Source: Pseudomonadota bacterium (lineage in GTDB: Bacteria > Pseudomonadota > Alphaproteobacteria > Rhizobiales > Xanthobacteraceae). Taken from it: a DNA stretch of 64,000 bases. The stretch is taken from positions 1 through 64,000 of the forward strand of contig JAEWIX010000090.1 in NCBI GenBank assembly GCA_023386885.1, read 5' to 3'. Shown here one piece after another: positions 9,280 through 17,942 of this stretch. The translations under genes and the position numbers were made by a program. The notes under the pieces were generated by a model that was not told the origin of the DNA, ran no database searches, and worked only from the letters and a program-made list of their open reading frames with translations. Within the stretch, counting starts at the first letter, position 1. The number at the start of each line of letters is the position of its first letter.

Positions 9280-10449
9280 ATGCCCGTCATCAATCGTATC
9301 GCCGACCTACAACCGGACATCGTGGCCTGGCGACGGCATCTGCATGCCCACCCGGAACTGATGTACGACGTGCATGGCACGGCGGCCTTCGTGGCGGAGC
9401 GACTGCGCGAGTTCGGTTGCGACGAGGTGGCGACCGGGCTGGGGCGCACCGGTGTGGTTGGCGTCATCAAGGGCCGCAAGGCGGCGGACGGCGATTTCAA
9501 GGTGATCGGCCTGCGCGCCGACATGGACGCGCTGCCGATCGAGGAAGAGACCAACCTGCCGTATGCGTCGAAAACGCCGGGCAAGATGCACGCCTGCGGC
9601 CATGACGGCCACACCGCGATGCTGCTGGGCGCGGCGCGTTATCTGGCGGAGACGCGCAATTTCGCCGGCGACGCGGTCGTCATTTTCCAGCCGGCGGAAG
9701 AGGGCGGCGCGGGTGCCGACGCGATGATCAAGGACGGCCTGATGGAACGCTTCAAGATCGATCAGGTCTACGGCATGCATAACGGACCCGGCCTGCCGGT
9801 GGGTGCGTTTGCGCTGCGGCCGGGGCCGATCATGGCATCGACCGACGCCATCGATATCCGCATCGAAGGCGTCGGCGGCCATGCCGCACGGCCGCACAAG
9901 TGCATCGATTCCGTGCTGGTCGGCGCGCAACTCGTCACCGCACTGCAATCCATCGTGTCGCGCAATGTCGATCCGCTCGAGGCGGCGGTGATCTCGATGT
10001 GCGAGTTCCATGCCGGCAATGCACGTAACGTCATTCCGCAGATCGCCGAGTTGAAGGGCACGGTGCGCGCGCTGACGTCGGAGGTGCGCGATCTGGTGGA
10101 GCAGCGGGTGCGGGAGGTGGTCGCCGGCATCGCGCAGCAGACCGGCGCGAAGATCGATCTCGTCTACGAACGCGGCTATCCGGTGACGGTCAATCACCCC
10201 GAGCAGACCGACATCGCCTCCCGGATCGCCAGCGAAGTTGTCGGGCAGGCCAACGTCCACAGCGTGCCGCCGATGATGGGCGCCGAGGATTTCGCCTATA
10301 TGCTGGAAGCGCGGCCCGGCGCTTTCATCTTCGTCGGCAATGGCGACAGCGCCGGCCTGCATCACCCGGCCTACAACTTCAACGACGAAGCGATCGTTTA
10401 TGGGACGTCGTATTGGGTGAAACTGGTGGAACAGACGCTCGCGGCGTGA
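9280..10449 (+). CDS. M20 family amidohydrolase (hippurate hydrolase-like)
   Basis: A 389-residue metal-dependent amidohydrolase of the M20D group, hydrolysing N-acyl amino acids or similar amides. Visible metal-site segments are GLRADMDALPIEEETNLPY, MHACGHDGHTAMLLGAA and QPAEEGGAGADAMI. The Cys-Gly-His-Asp-Gly-His-Thr signature is typical of the hippurate or IAA-amino acid hydrolase branch. A small dimerisation domain is inserted around DIRIEGVGGHAARPHK, and a late metal His lies in GLHHPAYNFND. ATG 9280 has GAGG at 9270-9273. A nine-base-pair hairpin follows the stop. Confidence 0.93.
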   Translation: MPVINRIADLQPDIVAWRRHLHAHPELMYDVHGTAAFVAERLREFGCDEVATGLGRTGVVGVIKGRKAADGDFKVIGLRADMDALPIEEETNLPYASKTPGKMHACGHDGHTAMLLGAARYLAETRNFAGDAVVIFQPAEEGGAGADAMIKDGLMERFKIDQVYGMHNGPGLPVGAFALRPGPIMASTDAIDIRIEGVGGHAARPHKCIDSVLVGAQLVTALQSIVSRNVDPLEAAVISMCEFHAGNARNVIPQIAELKGTVRALTSEVRDLVEQRVREVVAGIAQQTGAKIDLVYERGYPVTVNHPEQTDIASRIASEVVGQANVHSVPPMMGAEDFAYMLEARPGAFIFVGNGDSAGLHHPAYNFNDEAIVYGTSYWVKLVEQTLAA

Positions 10450-10453
10450 GCGT

Positions 10454-10479
10454 TCGTGCCGACAAAGAAATCGGCACGA
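10454..10479 (+). terminator. hairpin after the amidohydrolase, possible terminator
   Basis: Arms 10454-10462 and 10471-10479 form a perfect nine-base-pair stem around an eight-base loop, four bases after the stop codon. There is no T-run, so intrinsic termination is uncertain. Confidence 0.35.
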
Positions 10480-10493
10480 CCATGCGGCGGCGA

Positions 10494-10518
10494 GGAACAA
10501 GCCTCGTGACATGACGTT
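10494..10518 (+). promoter_or_regulatory. EcfG-type general stress promoter of the DUF892 gene
   Basis: GGAAC (10494-10498), sixteen bases, then CGTT (10515-10518) matches exactly the alphaproteobacterial EcfG consensus GGAAC-N16/17-CGTT. It sits 41 bases before the DUF892 start codon. Control by the PhyR-NepR-EcfG general stress cascade is inferred; those regulators are not in the window. Confidence 0.75.
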
Positions 10519-10559
10519 GAGAGGCGGCACTGTCCGCCGTCTCACTCATGGAGTCAGCA

Positions 10560-11057
10560 ATGACCGCGAAGGATAAGAATCTCAATGATCTGTTCCTCGA
10601 TACGCTGAAGGACATCTACTACGCCGAGAAGCAAATCCTGAAAGCTCTCCCGAAGATGGCGAAGGCCGCCAGTTCCGACAAACTGCGCGTGGCGTTCGAA
10701 AAGCATCACGACGAAACCGAAGGCCAAGTCGATCGCCTCGAGCAGATTTTCGAACTGATCGGCAAACCGGCGCGCGGCAAGACCTGCGATGCGATCGTCG
10801 GCATCCTCGACGAAGGCAAGGAAATCATGGACGAGTACAAGGGTTGCGAAGCCCTTGATGCCGGCCTGCTCGCCGCCGCGCAGGCGGTGGAGCATTACGA
10901 GATTTCCCGTTACGGCACCTTGAAGCAATGGGCGATGCAACTCGGCATGAAGGAAGCCGTGCGATTGCTGGACGAGACACTGCAGCAGGAGAAGAAGACG
11001 GACGTGGCGTTGACGACGCTGGCCGAAGCGTCGGTCAACATGGCCGCAGCGGCATAG
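10560..11057 (+). CDS. DUF892 / YciE-YciF family ferritin-like protein
   Basis: A 165-residue, all-helical protein of the DUF892 (YciE/YciF) ferritin-like family, a proposed four-helix-bundle stress protein. The N-terminal LNDLFLDTLKDIYYAEKQIL and the later HYEISRYGTLKQWA are family hallmarks, with Glu and His residues that may bind metal. ATG 10560 is preferred because GGAG at 10550-10553 lies six bases upstream; ATG 10548 is in frame. An exact EcfG promoter upstream fits the family's known induction by stress. Enzymatic activity is not established. Confidence 0.92.
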   Translation: MTAKDKNLNDLFLDTLKDIYYAEKQILKALPKMAKAASSDKLRVAFEKHHDETEGQVDRLEQIFELIGKPARGKTCDAIVGILDEGKEIMDEYKGCEALDAGLLAAAQAVEHYEISRYGTLKQWAMQLGMKEAVRLLDETLQQEKKTDVALTTLAEASVNMAAAA

Positions 11058-11098
11058 TTGCCGTTTCGGCGGCAAGGACAACGATCAACCGCAATGTG

Positions 11099-11725
11099 TC
11101 ACGCGGCGTGCATCAACTTGCGCAGCCGTGTGGCCGCGATCCTGAGATCATCAACAAAGCGTCGATATTCGCGCGTCCTGGCGGTTTGATCCGGCAGCCG
11201 TAGCAGGTAGGACGGATGCACCGTCACCAACGCCTGCGCGCTGTCCTCCAGGTCAATGAGGTGGCCGCGGTTCTTGTTGATCGGCGTGATTTTGCCGAAC
11301 ACGCTTTGCGCGGCAGTCGCGCCCATCGCTATCACCAGCACAGGATTTACTGTGGCTCGCTCGCGTTCGTACCACGGGCGGCACGCCCTGATCTCGGCGG
11401 TGTTCGGCTTCTGGTGCAGGCGGATCTTGCCTCGCGGCACGAATTTGAAATGTTTCACCGCATTGGTGACGTAGACCTTGTTGCGATCGATGCCGGCCTC
11501 GTCCAGCGCCCGGTCGAGCATCTGGCCGGCGGGACCAATGAAGGGCTTGCCGGCGAGGTCTTCCTTGTCGCCGGGCTGTTCGCCGACCAGCATCAGCGGC
11601 GCATGAGCCGGACCCTCGCCGAACACCGTCTGCGTTGCATCTTTCCACAACGGACAAGCACGGCAGTCCGCCGCCTCAACGCGCAGTGTCTTCAGGTCGG
11701 TGGCGGTAAACAGGGATGACATCAT
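11099..11725 (-). CDS. udgX: UdgX-type uracil-DNA glycosylase
   Basis: A 208-residue family-4-like uracil-DNA glycosylase that removes uracil from DNA. It carries motif GEQPGDKEDLAGKPFIGPAG from residue 48 and the late HPSYLLR (170-176). Between them is the extra loop PRGKIRLHQKP, in which KIRLH (100-104) matches the KRRIH loop of mycobacterial UdgX. In that enzyme the loop His bonds covalently to the abasic site; His104 is the counterpart here. Cysteines 21, 24 and 115 are candidate iron-sulfur ligands, and no fourth Cys is seen. It diverges from the SOS mutagenesis operon. Ordinary family-4 UDGs lack the loop. Confidence 0.88.
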   Translation of the reverse strand: MMSSLFTATDLKTLRVEAADCRACPLWKDATQTVFGEGPAHAPLMLVGEQPGDKEDLAGKPFIGPAGQMLDRALDEAGIDRNKVYVTNAVKHFKFVPRGKIRLHQKPNTAEIRACRPWYERERATVNPVLVIAMGATAAQSVFGKITPINKNRGHLIDLEDSAQALVTVHPSYLLRLPDQTARTREYRRFVDDLRIAATRLRKLMHAA

Positions 11726-11875
11726 GCCGGCGGTTCGCTTTCATAGATCGTGGGACGTCAACCGAAAAAGAGGCCGGCCGTTCCTCATGTGGCAGGCATC
11801 GGCTCAGGAAGCGCAGGAGCAATGATTTGATTTTGCTTGCGAAAAACTTTTCCGACCGTCGCGCGTCGAGTTCTG

Positions 11876-11921
11876 TTGACTCACGGGGGCAGGTTGGTCT
11901 TTACTAGAACATAACGTGAAC
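11876..11921 (+). promoter_or_regulatory. SOS (LexA) box and promoter of imuA-imuB-dnaE2
   Basis: GAAC-ATAACGT-GAAC at 11907-11921 is a direct repeat with seven bases between, as recognised by alphaproteobacterial LexA (GTTC/GAAC-N7). TTGACT at 11876-11881 and TTTACT at 11900-11905 are plausible -35 and -10 elements, so LexA would sit at the transcription start. The imuA start codon is 78 bases downstream. Confidence 0.85.
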
Positions 11922-11998
11922 AATAAGGCTGGATATGCGTTATCGCGTCAGTCTGCGGTCGCGGTTTTTGAAAGCCATCGAACCACCGGGAGCGGCGC

Positions 11999-12937
11999 AT
12001 GGAGAGCGCGCGCAATGCATTTTCGCGCGATGAGGAGACCGGCCTTCGCCGGGCCATAGCCGGCCTCGGACCGGCGACGGCCGGGGTGCGTGAGGACCAC
12101 GCGTCGCGACACGGCTCCACGCTTGCGTGTCTGCGCGAGGCGATCGGACGGCTGGAAGGCGACGGTCTCTCCTTCGGCGGCGAGGGACCGCCACGCGTGC
12201 CGCTCGGCCATCCCGAAGCCGATGCGACACTGCAAGGCGGCCTGTCGCGCGGAGCACTGCATGAAGTGTTCGCAAGCGGCGCACAGGCGGCGACCGCCAC
12301 CGGTTTTATCGCCGGCCTGGCATCGCGCGTCGCGGCGCGGCGGCCGCTGATGTGGATCCGGCAGGATTTTTCCGAACGTGAAAACGGCGCGCTGGCGATG
12401 AACGGCTGGTGCGAACTCGGCCTCGATCCACGCGTGATGGTGACGGTGCGCGCGCCCGACGTCGAGGCCGCGTTGCAGATCACGGCGGATGCGCTGGCTT
12501 GCGATGCGCTCGGTGCCGTCGTCACCGAGATCTGGGGCGAGAGCCGTCATGTCGATCTGGTCGCCAGCCGCAAGCTGACACTAGCGGCGCGCAGCTCCGG
12601 CGTCGCCAGCCTGATGCTGCGGATCGCGGCCGCGCCATCGCCCAGCACCGCGGAGACACGATGGGTGGTGCGCGCGGCGCGTTCGCCGCCGCGTTCGTCG
12701 TGGCAGGGATGGGGCGCACCCGTGCTCGACGCCCGACTGGTTCGCAATCGTCATGGCCAGATTGGCCAGTGGATCATGGAATGGAATTGTGATGAGTGCC
12801 TTTTCCGTGACGCCTCCCTCGGAGGTGCGGCGACGCATCCTCAGCCTGTGGCTGCCGCGCCTGCCAACCGATCGCATCAAGCGGCAAGCGTCGTGCGCCA
12901 GAGCGTTTTCAAGCGAAGTGGATACCGGTTCGCGTGA
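11999..12937 (+). CDS. imuA: ImuA, SOS mutagenesis accessory protein
   Basis: A 312-residue RecA-like accessory protein of the alternative SOS mutasome. The core (about residues 50-265) has the family segments LQGGLSRGALHEVFA, RRPLMWIRQDFSERE and VVTEIWGESRHVDLVASRKL. ImuA acts with ImuB and DnaE2 in damage-induced translesion synthesis. ATG 11999 has GGGAG at 11988-11992. The C-terminus overlaps imuB by 146 bases, and its stop TGA at 12935-12937 lies within a palindromic repeat. The last dozen residues are therefore repeat-encoded and probably not part of the ancestral protein. Confidence 0.9.
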   Translation: MESARNAFSRDEETGLRRAIAGLGPATAGVREDHASRHGSTLACLREAIGRLEGDGLSFGGEGPPRVPLGHPEADATLQGGLSRGALHEVFASGAQAATATGFIAGLASRVAARRPLMWIRQDFSERENGALAMNGWCELGLDPRVMVTVRAPDVEAALQITADALACDALGAVVTEIWGESRHVDLVASRKLTLAARSSGVASLMLRIAAAPSPSTAETRWVVRAARSPPRSSWQGWGAPVLDARLVRNRHGQIGQWIMEWNCDECLFRDASLGGAATHPQPVAAAPANRSHQAASVVRQSVFKRSGYRFA

Positions 12938-14483
12938 AGAAAACGCGTCAAAACAAAAAGCGGGAGCCCCGTTCCGATTTGATCGGAACGGAAATGGCTC
13001 CAGCGGCGCGCCGGTTGATGATACGCCCTCCATCGTCGTCGCCAAGGATCACAACGCGCTGGTGATCTCGGCACTCAACGATGCCGCGACACGGCTGGGG
13101 CTCGAACCCGGACTGCCGCTGGCCAATGCGCGCGCGATCTGCCCGGACATCGCGGTATGCGATGCCGACGATGCGGCCGATGCGCGGACGCTTGACGATA
13201 TCGCCGACTGGTGCGACCGCTTCACGCCGCTGGTGGCGCTCGATCCGCCGCATGGCCTGCTGCTCGACATCAGCGGGTGTGCGCATCTGTTCGGCGGCGA
13301 AACTGCAATGCTGAAGAGCATCTGCGACGCCTTGCGGCGGCAAGGCTTCATTGTCAGCGCCGCAATCGCCGGCACCGCCGTGTGCGCGCGGACGCTGACA
13401 CGCGCGCGTTCCGACAATGTCGTTGCCGAAGGTCAGGAGGCGGCGGCGGTCGCGGCGCTGCCGGTGTTCACGCTGGGGGCCGACGCCGCCATCACGCGCG
13501 GCTTGCGTCGCGCCGGATTGAAGACCATCGGCGACGTTGCCGCACGCGGCCGTCACGAGATCGCCGCGCGGTTCGGCGCTGAATTCGTCGCGCTGCTTGA
13601 GCAGGCGTTGGGTGTGCGCGATGCACCGATCTCACCACGCAAACCGTTGCCGGATTATATCGCGGAGCGGCGGTTCGCCGAACCGGTCGCGACCGACACG
13701 GTGATCGCCGCGACGCTGTCCCGTCTGGCGCAAACGCTGATTGCCAGCATGAACCGCGACGGCAAGGGCGCGCGGCGGCTGGAGGCGAGTTTCTTCCGCA
13801 CCGACGGCGCGGTGCGCGTGATCGGCGTCGAGACCGGGTTGCCGGTGACGCGGGGCGACATCATCGACCGCCTGTTCCGCGAACGACTCGATGCGCTGGC
13901 CGATCCGCTCGATCCCGGCTTCGGCTTCGACCTGATCCGGCTCGCGGCAAGCCGCACCGACGACGTGGTCGCGGCGCAACGCGATCTCGATGCGCATGTC
14001 CACGACAACGACGAGGTGGCGGCGCTGATCGACCGCATCGCGGCGCGGATCGGCGGCAGCCGCATCGTCGTGCATCTGCCGCAGGACACCCACATCCCCG
14101 AGCGCGCCATGCTCGCCGTGCCGGCGCAGCATCGTTTCGCGGCGGCGACGGTGGCCGCATGGCCCGCGCGCACCGAGGCCGAACCGCCGCTGCGCCCGCT
14201 GCGGCTATTCGCGCAGCCGGAGCCGGTGGAGGTGCTGGCGGATTTTCCGCACGGTCCGCCGGCGGCGTTCCGTTGGCGCCGCGCGTTTCATCGTCTCGCG
14301 CTGATCGAGGGGCCGGAGCGCATCGCCATGGAGTGGTGGCGGCTCGGCGACCGCGACGACCTCACGCGCGATTATTTTCGTGCGGAAGATTCCGACGGCG
14401 CGCGGTTCTGGCTTTATCGCGAAGGCGTCCATCGGCGTGAGGTCGTCATCTTTCGCTGGTTCCTGCACGGGCTGTTCGCATGA
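12792..14483 (+). CDS. imuB: ImuB, catalytically inactive Y-family polymerase homologue
   Basis: A 563-residue DinB/UmuC-like protein that acts as the hub between the sliding clamp, ImuA and DnaE2. The start RRRILSLWLPRLPTDRIKRQ is typical. The segment where active Y-polymerases have the catalytic Asp-Glu reads LLDISGCAHLFGGE, so polymerase residues are absent, as usual for ImuB. PLRLFAQPEP near residue 470 is a possible clamp-contact region. About residues 37-70 are encoded by a dispersed palindromic repeat inserted in frame between the first strand and SIVVAKDHNALVISALND. The start overlaps imuA and the stop overlaps dnaE2 (ATGA). Confidence 0.93.
   Translation: MSAFSVTPPSEVRRRILSLWLPRLPTDRIKRQASCARAFSSEVDTGSREENASKQKAGAPFRFDRNGNGSSGAPVDDTPSIVVAKDHNALVISALNDAATRLGLEPGLPLANARAICPDIAVCDADDAADARTLDDIADWCDRFTPLVALDPPHGLLLDISGCAHLFGGETAMLKSICDALRRQGFIVSAAIAGTAVCARTLTRARSDNVVAEGQEAAAVAALPVFTLGADAAITRGLRRAGLKTIGDVAARGRHEIAARFGAEFVALLEQALGVRDAPISPRKPLPDYIAERRFAEPVATDTVIAATLSRLAQTLIASMNRDGKGARRLEASFFRTDGAVRVIGVETGLPVTRGDIIDRLFRERLDALADPLDPGFGFDLIRLAASRTDDVVAAQRDLDAHVHDNDEVAALIDRIAARIGGSRIVVHLPQDTHIPERAMLAVPAQHRFAAATVAAWPARTEAEPPLRPLRLFAQPEPVEVLADFPHGPPAAFRWRRAFHRLALIEGPERIAMEWWRLGDRDDLTRDYFRAEDSDGARFWLYREGVHRREVVIFRWFLHGLFA
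12900..13001. repeat. palindromic repeat element inserted within imuB and the imuA tail
   Basis: A roughly 102-base element with two palindromic parts. GCGTTTTC (12903-12910) pairs with GAAAACGC (12939-12946). CCGTTCCGAT (12969-12978) pairs with ATCGGAACGG (12982-12991), enclosed by GAGCC/GGCTC arms at 12964-12968 and 12996-13000. It resembles intergenic repeats I recall from Bradyrhizobiaceae genomes. It is open in the imuB frame and supplies the imuA stop codon. Confidence 0.75.
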
Positions 14484-17400
14484 CCGTCTATGCGGAAATC
14501 GGCGTCACCAGCAATTTCTCGTTCCTGCGCGGGGCGTCGCATCCGCAGGAATACGTGCATCGCGCCAGCAAATATGGCCTCTATGCCATCGGCATCGCCG
14601 ACCACAACACGTTGGCGGGCGTGGTGCGCGCCTACAGCGAATACGGCAACCGGAAACGTGTGCGCTACAAGCCGAAGCTGTTAGTTGGCACGCGGCTGGT
14701 ATTCACCGACGGCACGCCGGACATTCTGGCCTATCCGCGCGACCGCGCCGCCTATGGGCGGCTCTGCCAACTGCTCAGCAAAGGCAAGCTCGCGGCGGAG
14801 AAGGGTGAGTGTCATTTGCGTTTCGCCGATCTGGCGGAGTTCAGCGAAGGTCTGCTGTTGGTGGTGATGCCGGATTATCGCATCCGCATCAAGATCACGC
14901 TGACGACGCTCGATGCGCTTTCGCGTCTTCCCGCCGAGGGCGTGTGGCTCGCGGCATCATTGCATCATCACGGCGACGATGAGCGGCGCATGGCGCGGCT
15001 GGAAAGAATCGCAACGACGGCGCGCGTGCCGCTGATCGCTACCAACGACGTGCTCTATCATGTGCATCAGCGCCGGTCGTTACAGGACGTCTTGTGCTGC
15101 ATTCGTGAGAAGGCGACGATCGCGACAGCAGGTCGCAAGCTGCAAGCCCACGCCGAACGCCATCTGCGCACGCCGAACGATATGGCGCGGCTGTTTCGAT
15201 CATGGCCAGAGGCACTGGCCGAAACGGTCCGCTTTGCCGATCGCATCGTCTTCTCGCTCGATCAACTGCAATACCAGTATCCCGACGAGCCGGTGCCGCC
15301 AGGCAAGACCGCGCAACGGCATCTCGAAGACCTGACATCGGCGGGCGTCGATAAATATTTCCCGCAAGGAATTGACGGCAAGCTGCGCGCGACCTTGCAC
15401 AAGGAACTCGCGCTGATCGCCGAGCTGAAATACGCGCATTATTTTCTCACCGTGCACGACATCGTGCACTGGGCGAGGGCGCAGAACATTCTCTGTCAGG
15501 GCCGGGGCTCGGCGGCCAATTCCGCGGTGTGCTACGTGCTTGGCATCACCTCGGTCAATCCGGCCGAGATCGACGTGCTGTTCGAGCGCTTCATCTCCAA
15601 GGAGCGGCTGGAGCCGCCGGACATTGACGTGGATTTCGAACACACCCGCCGCGAGGAGGTGATGCAGTATGTCTATCGCCGCTACGGCCGCCACCGCGCT
15701 GCGATCATCGCCACCGTGATTCATTATCGGCCGCGCAGCGCCATCCGCGATGTCGGCAAGGCATTGGGCTTGACCGAGGACGTCACCGCCGCGCTGGCCG
15801 ACACGGTCTGGGGCCATCATGGCGATGATCTCGACGACAAGCAGGTGCGGCAGGCCGGGCTTGAGCCGAATAATCCCACGGTGGCGCGCGCAGTACGGCT
15901 TGCGACGCAACTGATCGGCTTTCCGCGTCATCTGTCGCAGCATGTCGGCGGCTACGTATTGACGCAGGATCGGCTCGATACCTACGTGCCGATCGGCCAC
16001 GCCGCGATGGCGGACCGCACCTTCATCGAATGGGACAAGGATGACGTCGATGCGATGCGGATGATGAAAGTCGACGTGCTGGCGCTCGGCATGCTGACTT
16101 GCATCCGCAAATGCTTTGATCTGATCGCGCAGCACAAGGGCAAGCGTTACGAACTGGCCGATATCAAGTCGAAAGACGACGATCAAGTCTACCGGATGCT
16201 GCAGAAGGGCGAATCCCTCGGCGTGTTTCAGGTCGAGAGCCGGGCACAGATGAACATGCTGCCGCGCCTCAAGCCGCGCACGTTCTACGATCTTGTCATC
16301 GAGGTCGCCATCGTGCGGCCCGGACCGATCCAGGGCAACATGGTGCATCCTTATCTGCGACGGCGGAATGGGCAGGAACGTGTGAACTATCCGTCGCCGT
16401 CTCCTCAACATGGCGACAAGGACGAGCTTCATCGCGTGCTGCACAAGACGCTGGGCGTGCCGCTGTTTCAGGAACAGGCGATGCGCATCGCCATCCAGGC
16501 TGCGGAATTTACTTCGGAGGAAGCGAACGGCTTGCGTCGCGCCATGGCGACCTTCCGCAATGTCGGCACCATCTGGAAATTTGAATCCAAGATGATCGAT
16601 AACATGGTCAGGCGCGGCTACGATGAAACCTTCGCCAAAAACTGCTTCGAGCAGATCAAGGGCTTCGGCAGTTACGGCTTTCCGGAAAGCCATGCCGCTG
16701 CCTTTGCGCAGCTTGTCTATGTTTCCTCGTGGCTGAAACGGTTTCACCCCGATGCGTTCTGCTGTGGGCTCCTGAATTCGCAGCCGATGGGGTTCTACGC
16801 GCCGGCGCAGATCGTCGGCGATGCGCGCAAGAACGGCGTCGAGGTGCGGGCCATCGATGTGTCGCACAGCTTCAGCCAGAACATACTGGAGGAGCGATGC
16901 GGTGAGCATCACGCGGTGCGGCTCGGCTTTCGCCAGATCGACGGCTTCAAGTGGGTCGATCCGGATGAGAACAGATCCGCGGAATCGTCATGTCGGACAC
17001 AGGCGAGTGAAAGCAACGCCATTCTTCGAACGGCGATGCCCGACGATGATGAGAATCCTTCTGACGACTGGGGCGAACGCATCGTCAAGGCGCGCAAACG
17101 GCGACCGTTCACGTCGCTGGAGGATTTCGCCCGCGATACGAAGCTGCCGAAGCGTGCGCTGATCCTGCTGGCGGATGCCGATGCGTTTCGTTCGCTCGGG
17201 CTCGATCGCCGCGCTGCGCTATGGGCGGTACGTCGTTTGCCGGACGACGAACCGCTGCCGCTGTTCGAAGCCGCCATCGCGCGTGAGCAGCCGGACGAAG
17301 GCGCGCAGCCGTTGCCGCAGATGCCACTGCCGGAGCAGGTGATGGCGGATTATCAGGCCGCGCGGCTGTCGCTGAAGGGCCATCCGATGCAGTTTCTGCG

Positions 17401-17878
17401 CGATGGCTTTACAGCGGAAGGCGTTGTTGCCTGTCGCGAGATATCCGATGCGCGCAATGGGCAGCCGATCCGCTGTGCCGGTGTGGTGTTGGTGCGGCAG
17501 CGGCCGGGCAGCGCCAACGGCGTGGTGTTCATGACGCTGGAGGACGAAACCGGCATCGCCAACATCGTGGTGTGGCCGAAGGTGATGGCGCAATTTCGAA
17601 AAGAGGTGATGGGTGCGCGGCTGGTGCTGGTGGAAGGCCACATCCAGAGCAGCCCCGAAAAGGTGGTGCATCTGGTCGCCGACCGTCTGATCGATCGCTC
17701 CTATGATCTGGTCGGGCTCGCCAACGATGCGCTGGTCCGCAAGCGCGCCTTGCCGACAGGTGCGGTGCTGGTCGAACCGCTCAACGACGACCGCCACGCG
17801 CATCCGGATATTCCGGCACAGAAGCACCGCCATCCGCGCAACGTGCGCATTCTTCCGCCGTCGCGGGATTTTCATTGA
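14480..17878 (+). CDS. dnaE2: DnaE2, error-prone DNA polymerase III alpha subunit
   Basis: A 1132-residue C-family translesion polymerase. The N-terminal PHP domain begins YAEIGVTSNFSFLRGASHP. The catalytic Asp triad is visible as PDIDVDF (Asp381 and Asp383) and KVDVLALGML (Asp532), each in normal context. Helix-hairpin-helix and OB-fold regions follow. It completes the SOS operon, its ATG overlapping the imuB stop by four bases. About 38 residues between IDGFKW and DWGERIV (coordinates about 16965-17068) look like an insertion relative to family members as I recall them, and contain a repeat-derived palindrome. This explains the slightly excessive length. Confidence 0.96.
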   Translation: MTVYAEIGVTSNFSFLRGASHPQEYVHRASKYGLYAIGIADHNTLAGVVRAYSEYGNRKRVRYKPKLLVGTRLVFTDGTPDILAYPRDRAAYGRLCQLLSKGKLAAEKGECHLRFADLAEFSEGLLLVVMPDYRIRIKITLTTLDALSRLPAEGVWLAASLHHHGDDERRMARLERIATTARVPLIATNDVLYHVHQRRSLQDVLCCIREKATIATAGRKLQAHAERHLRTPNDMARLFRSWPEALAETVRFADRIVFSLDQLQYQYPDEPVPPGKTAQRHLEDLTSAGVDKYFPQGIDGKLRATLHKELALIAELKYAHYFLTVHDIVHWARAQNILCQGRGSAANSAVCYVLGITSVNPAEIDVLFERFISKERLEPPDIDVDFEHTRREEVMQYVYRRYGRHRAAIIATVIHYRPRSAIRDVGKALGLTEDVTAALADTVWGHHGDDLDDKQVRQAGLEPNNPTVARAVRLATQLIGFPRHLSQHVGGYVLTQDRLDTYVPIGHAAMADRTFIEWDKDDVDAMRMMKVDVLALGMLTCIRKCFDLIAQHKGKRYELADIKSKDDDQVYRMLQKGESLGVFQVESRAQMNMLPRLKPRTFYDLVIEVAIVRPGPIQGNMVHPYLRRRNGQERVNYPSPSPQHGDKDELHRVLHKTLGVPLFQEQAMRIAIQAAEFTSEEANGLRRAMATFRNVGTIWKFESKMIDNMVRRGYDETFAKNCFEQIKGFGSYGFPESHAAAFAQLVYVSSWLKRFHPDAFCCGLLNSQPMGFYAPAQIVGDARKNGVEVRAIDVSHSFSQNILEERCGEHHAVRLGFRQIDGFKWVDPDENRSAESSCRTQASESNAILRTAMPDDDENPSDDWGERIVKARKRRPFTSLEDFARDTKLPKRALILLADADAFRSLGLDRRAALWAVRRLPDDEPLPLFEAAIAREQPDEGAQPLPQMPLPEQVMADYQAARLSLKGHPMQFLRDGFTAEGVVACREISDARNGQPIRCAGVVLVRQRPGSANGVVFMTLEDETGIANIVVWPKVMAQFRKEVMGARLVLVEGHIQSSPEKVVHLVADRLIDRSYDLVGLANDALVRKRALPTGAVLVEPLNDDRHAHPDIPAQKHRHPRNVRILPPSRDFH
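17010..17050. repeat. repeat-derived palindrome inside dnaE2
   Basis: GCCATTC-TTC-GAACGGC (17018-17034) followed by GATGCCCG matches, with few changes, the reverse complement of the intergenic repeat at 33811-33843 (GCCGTTC-GAA-GAACGGC next to CGGGCATA). It lies in an unusual hydrophilic segment of DnaE2. Confidence 0.55.
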
Positions 17879-17942
17879 AGACGTTATCCGTGCGCCATCA
17901 CCGTCATGCGTAGATCAAATCCGGCAACGGCGGTCCCATTTG

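Noticed and set aside
15200..16912. 570-residue minus-strand open frame
   Set aside because: Antisense to dnaE2 catalytic core; composition is that of a shadow frame with no domain.
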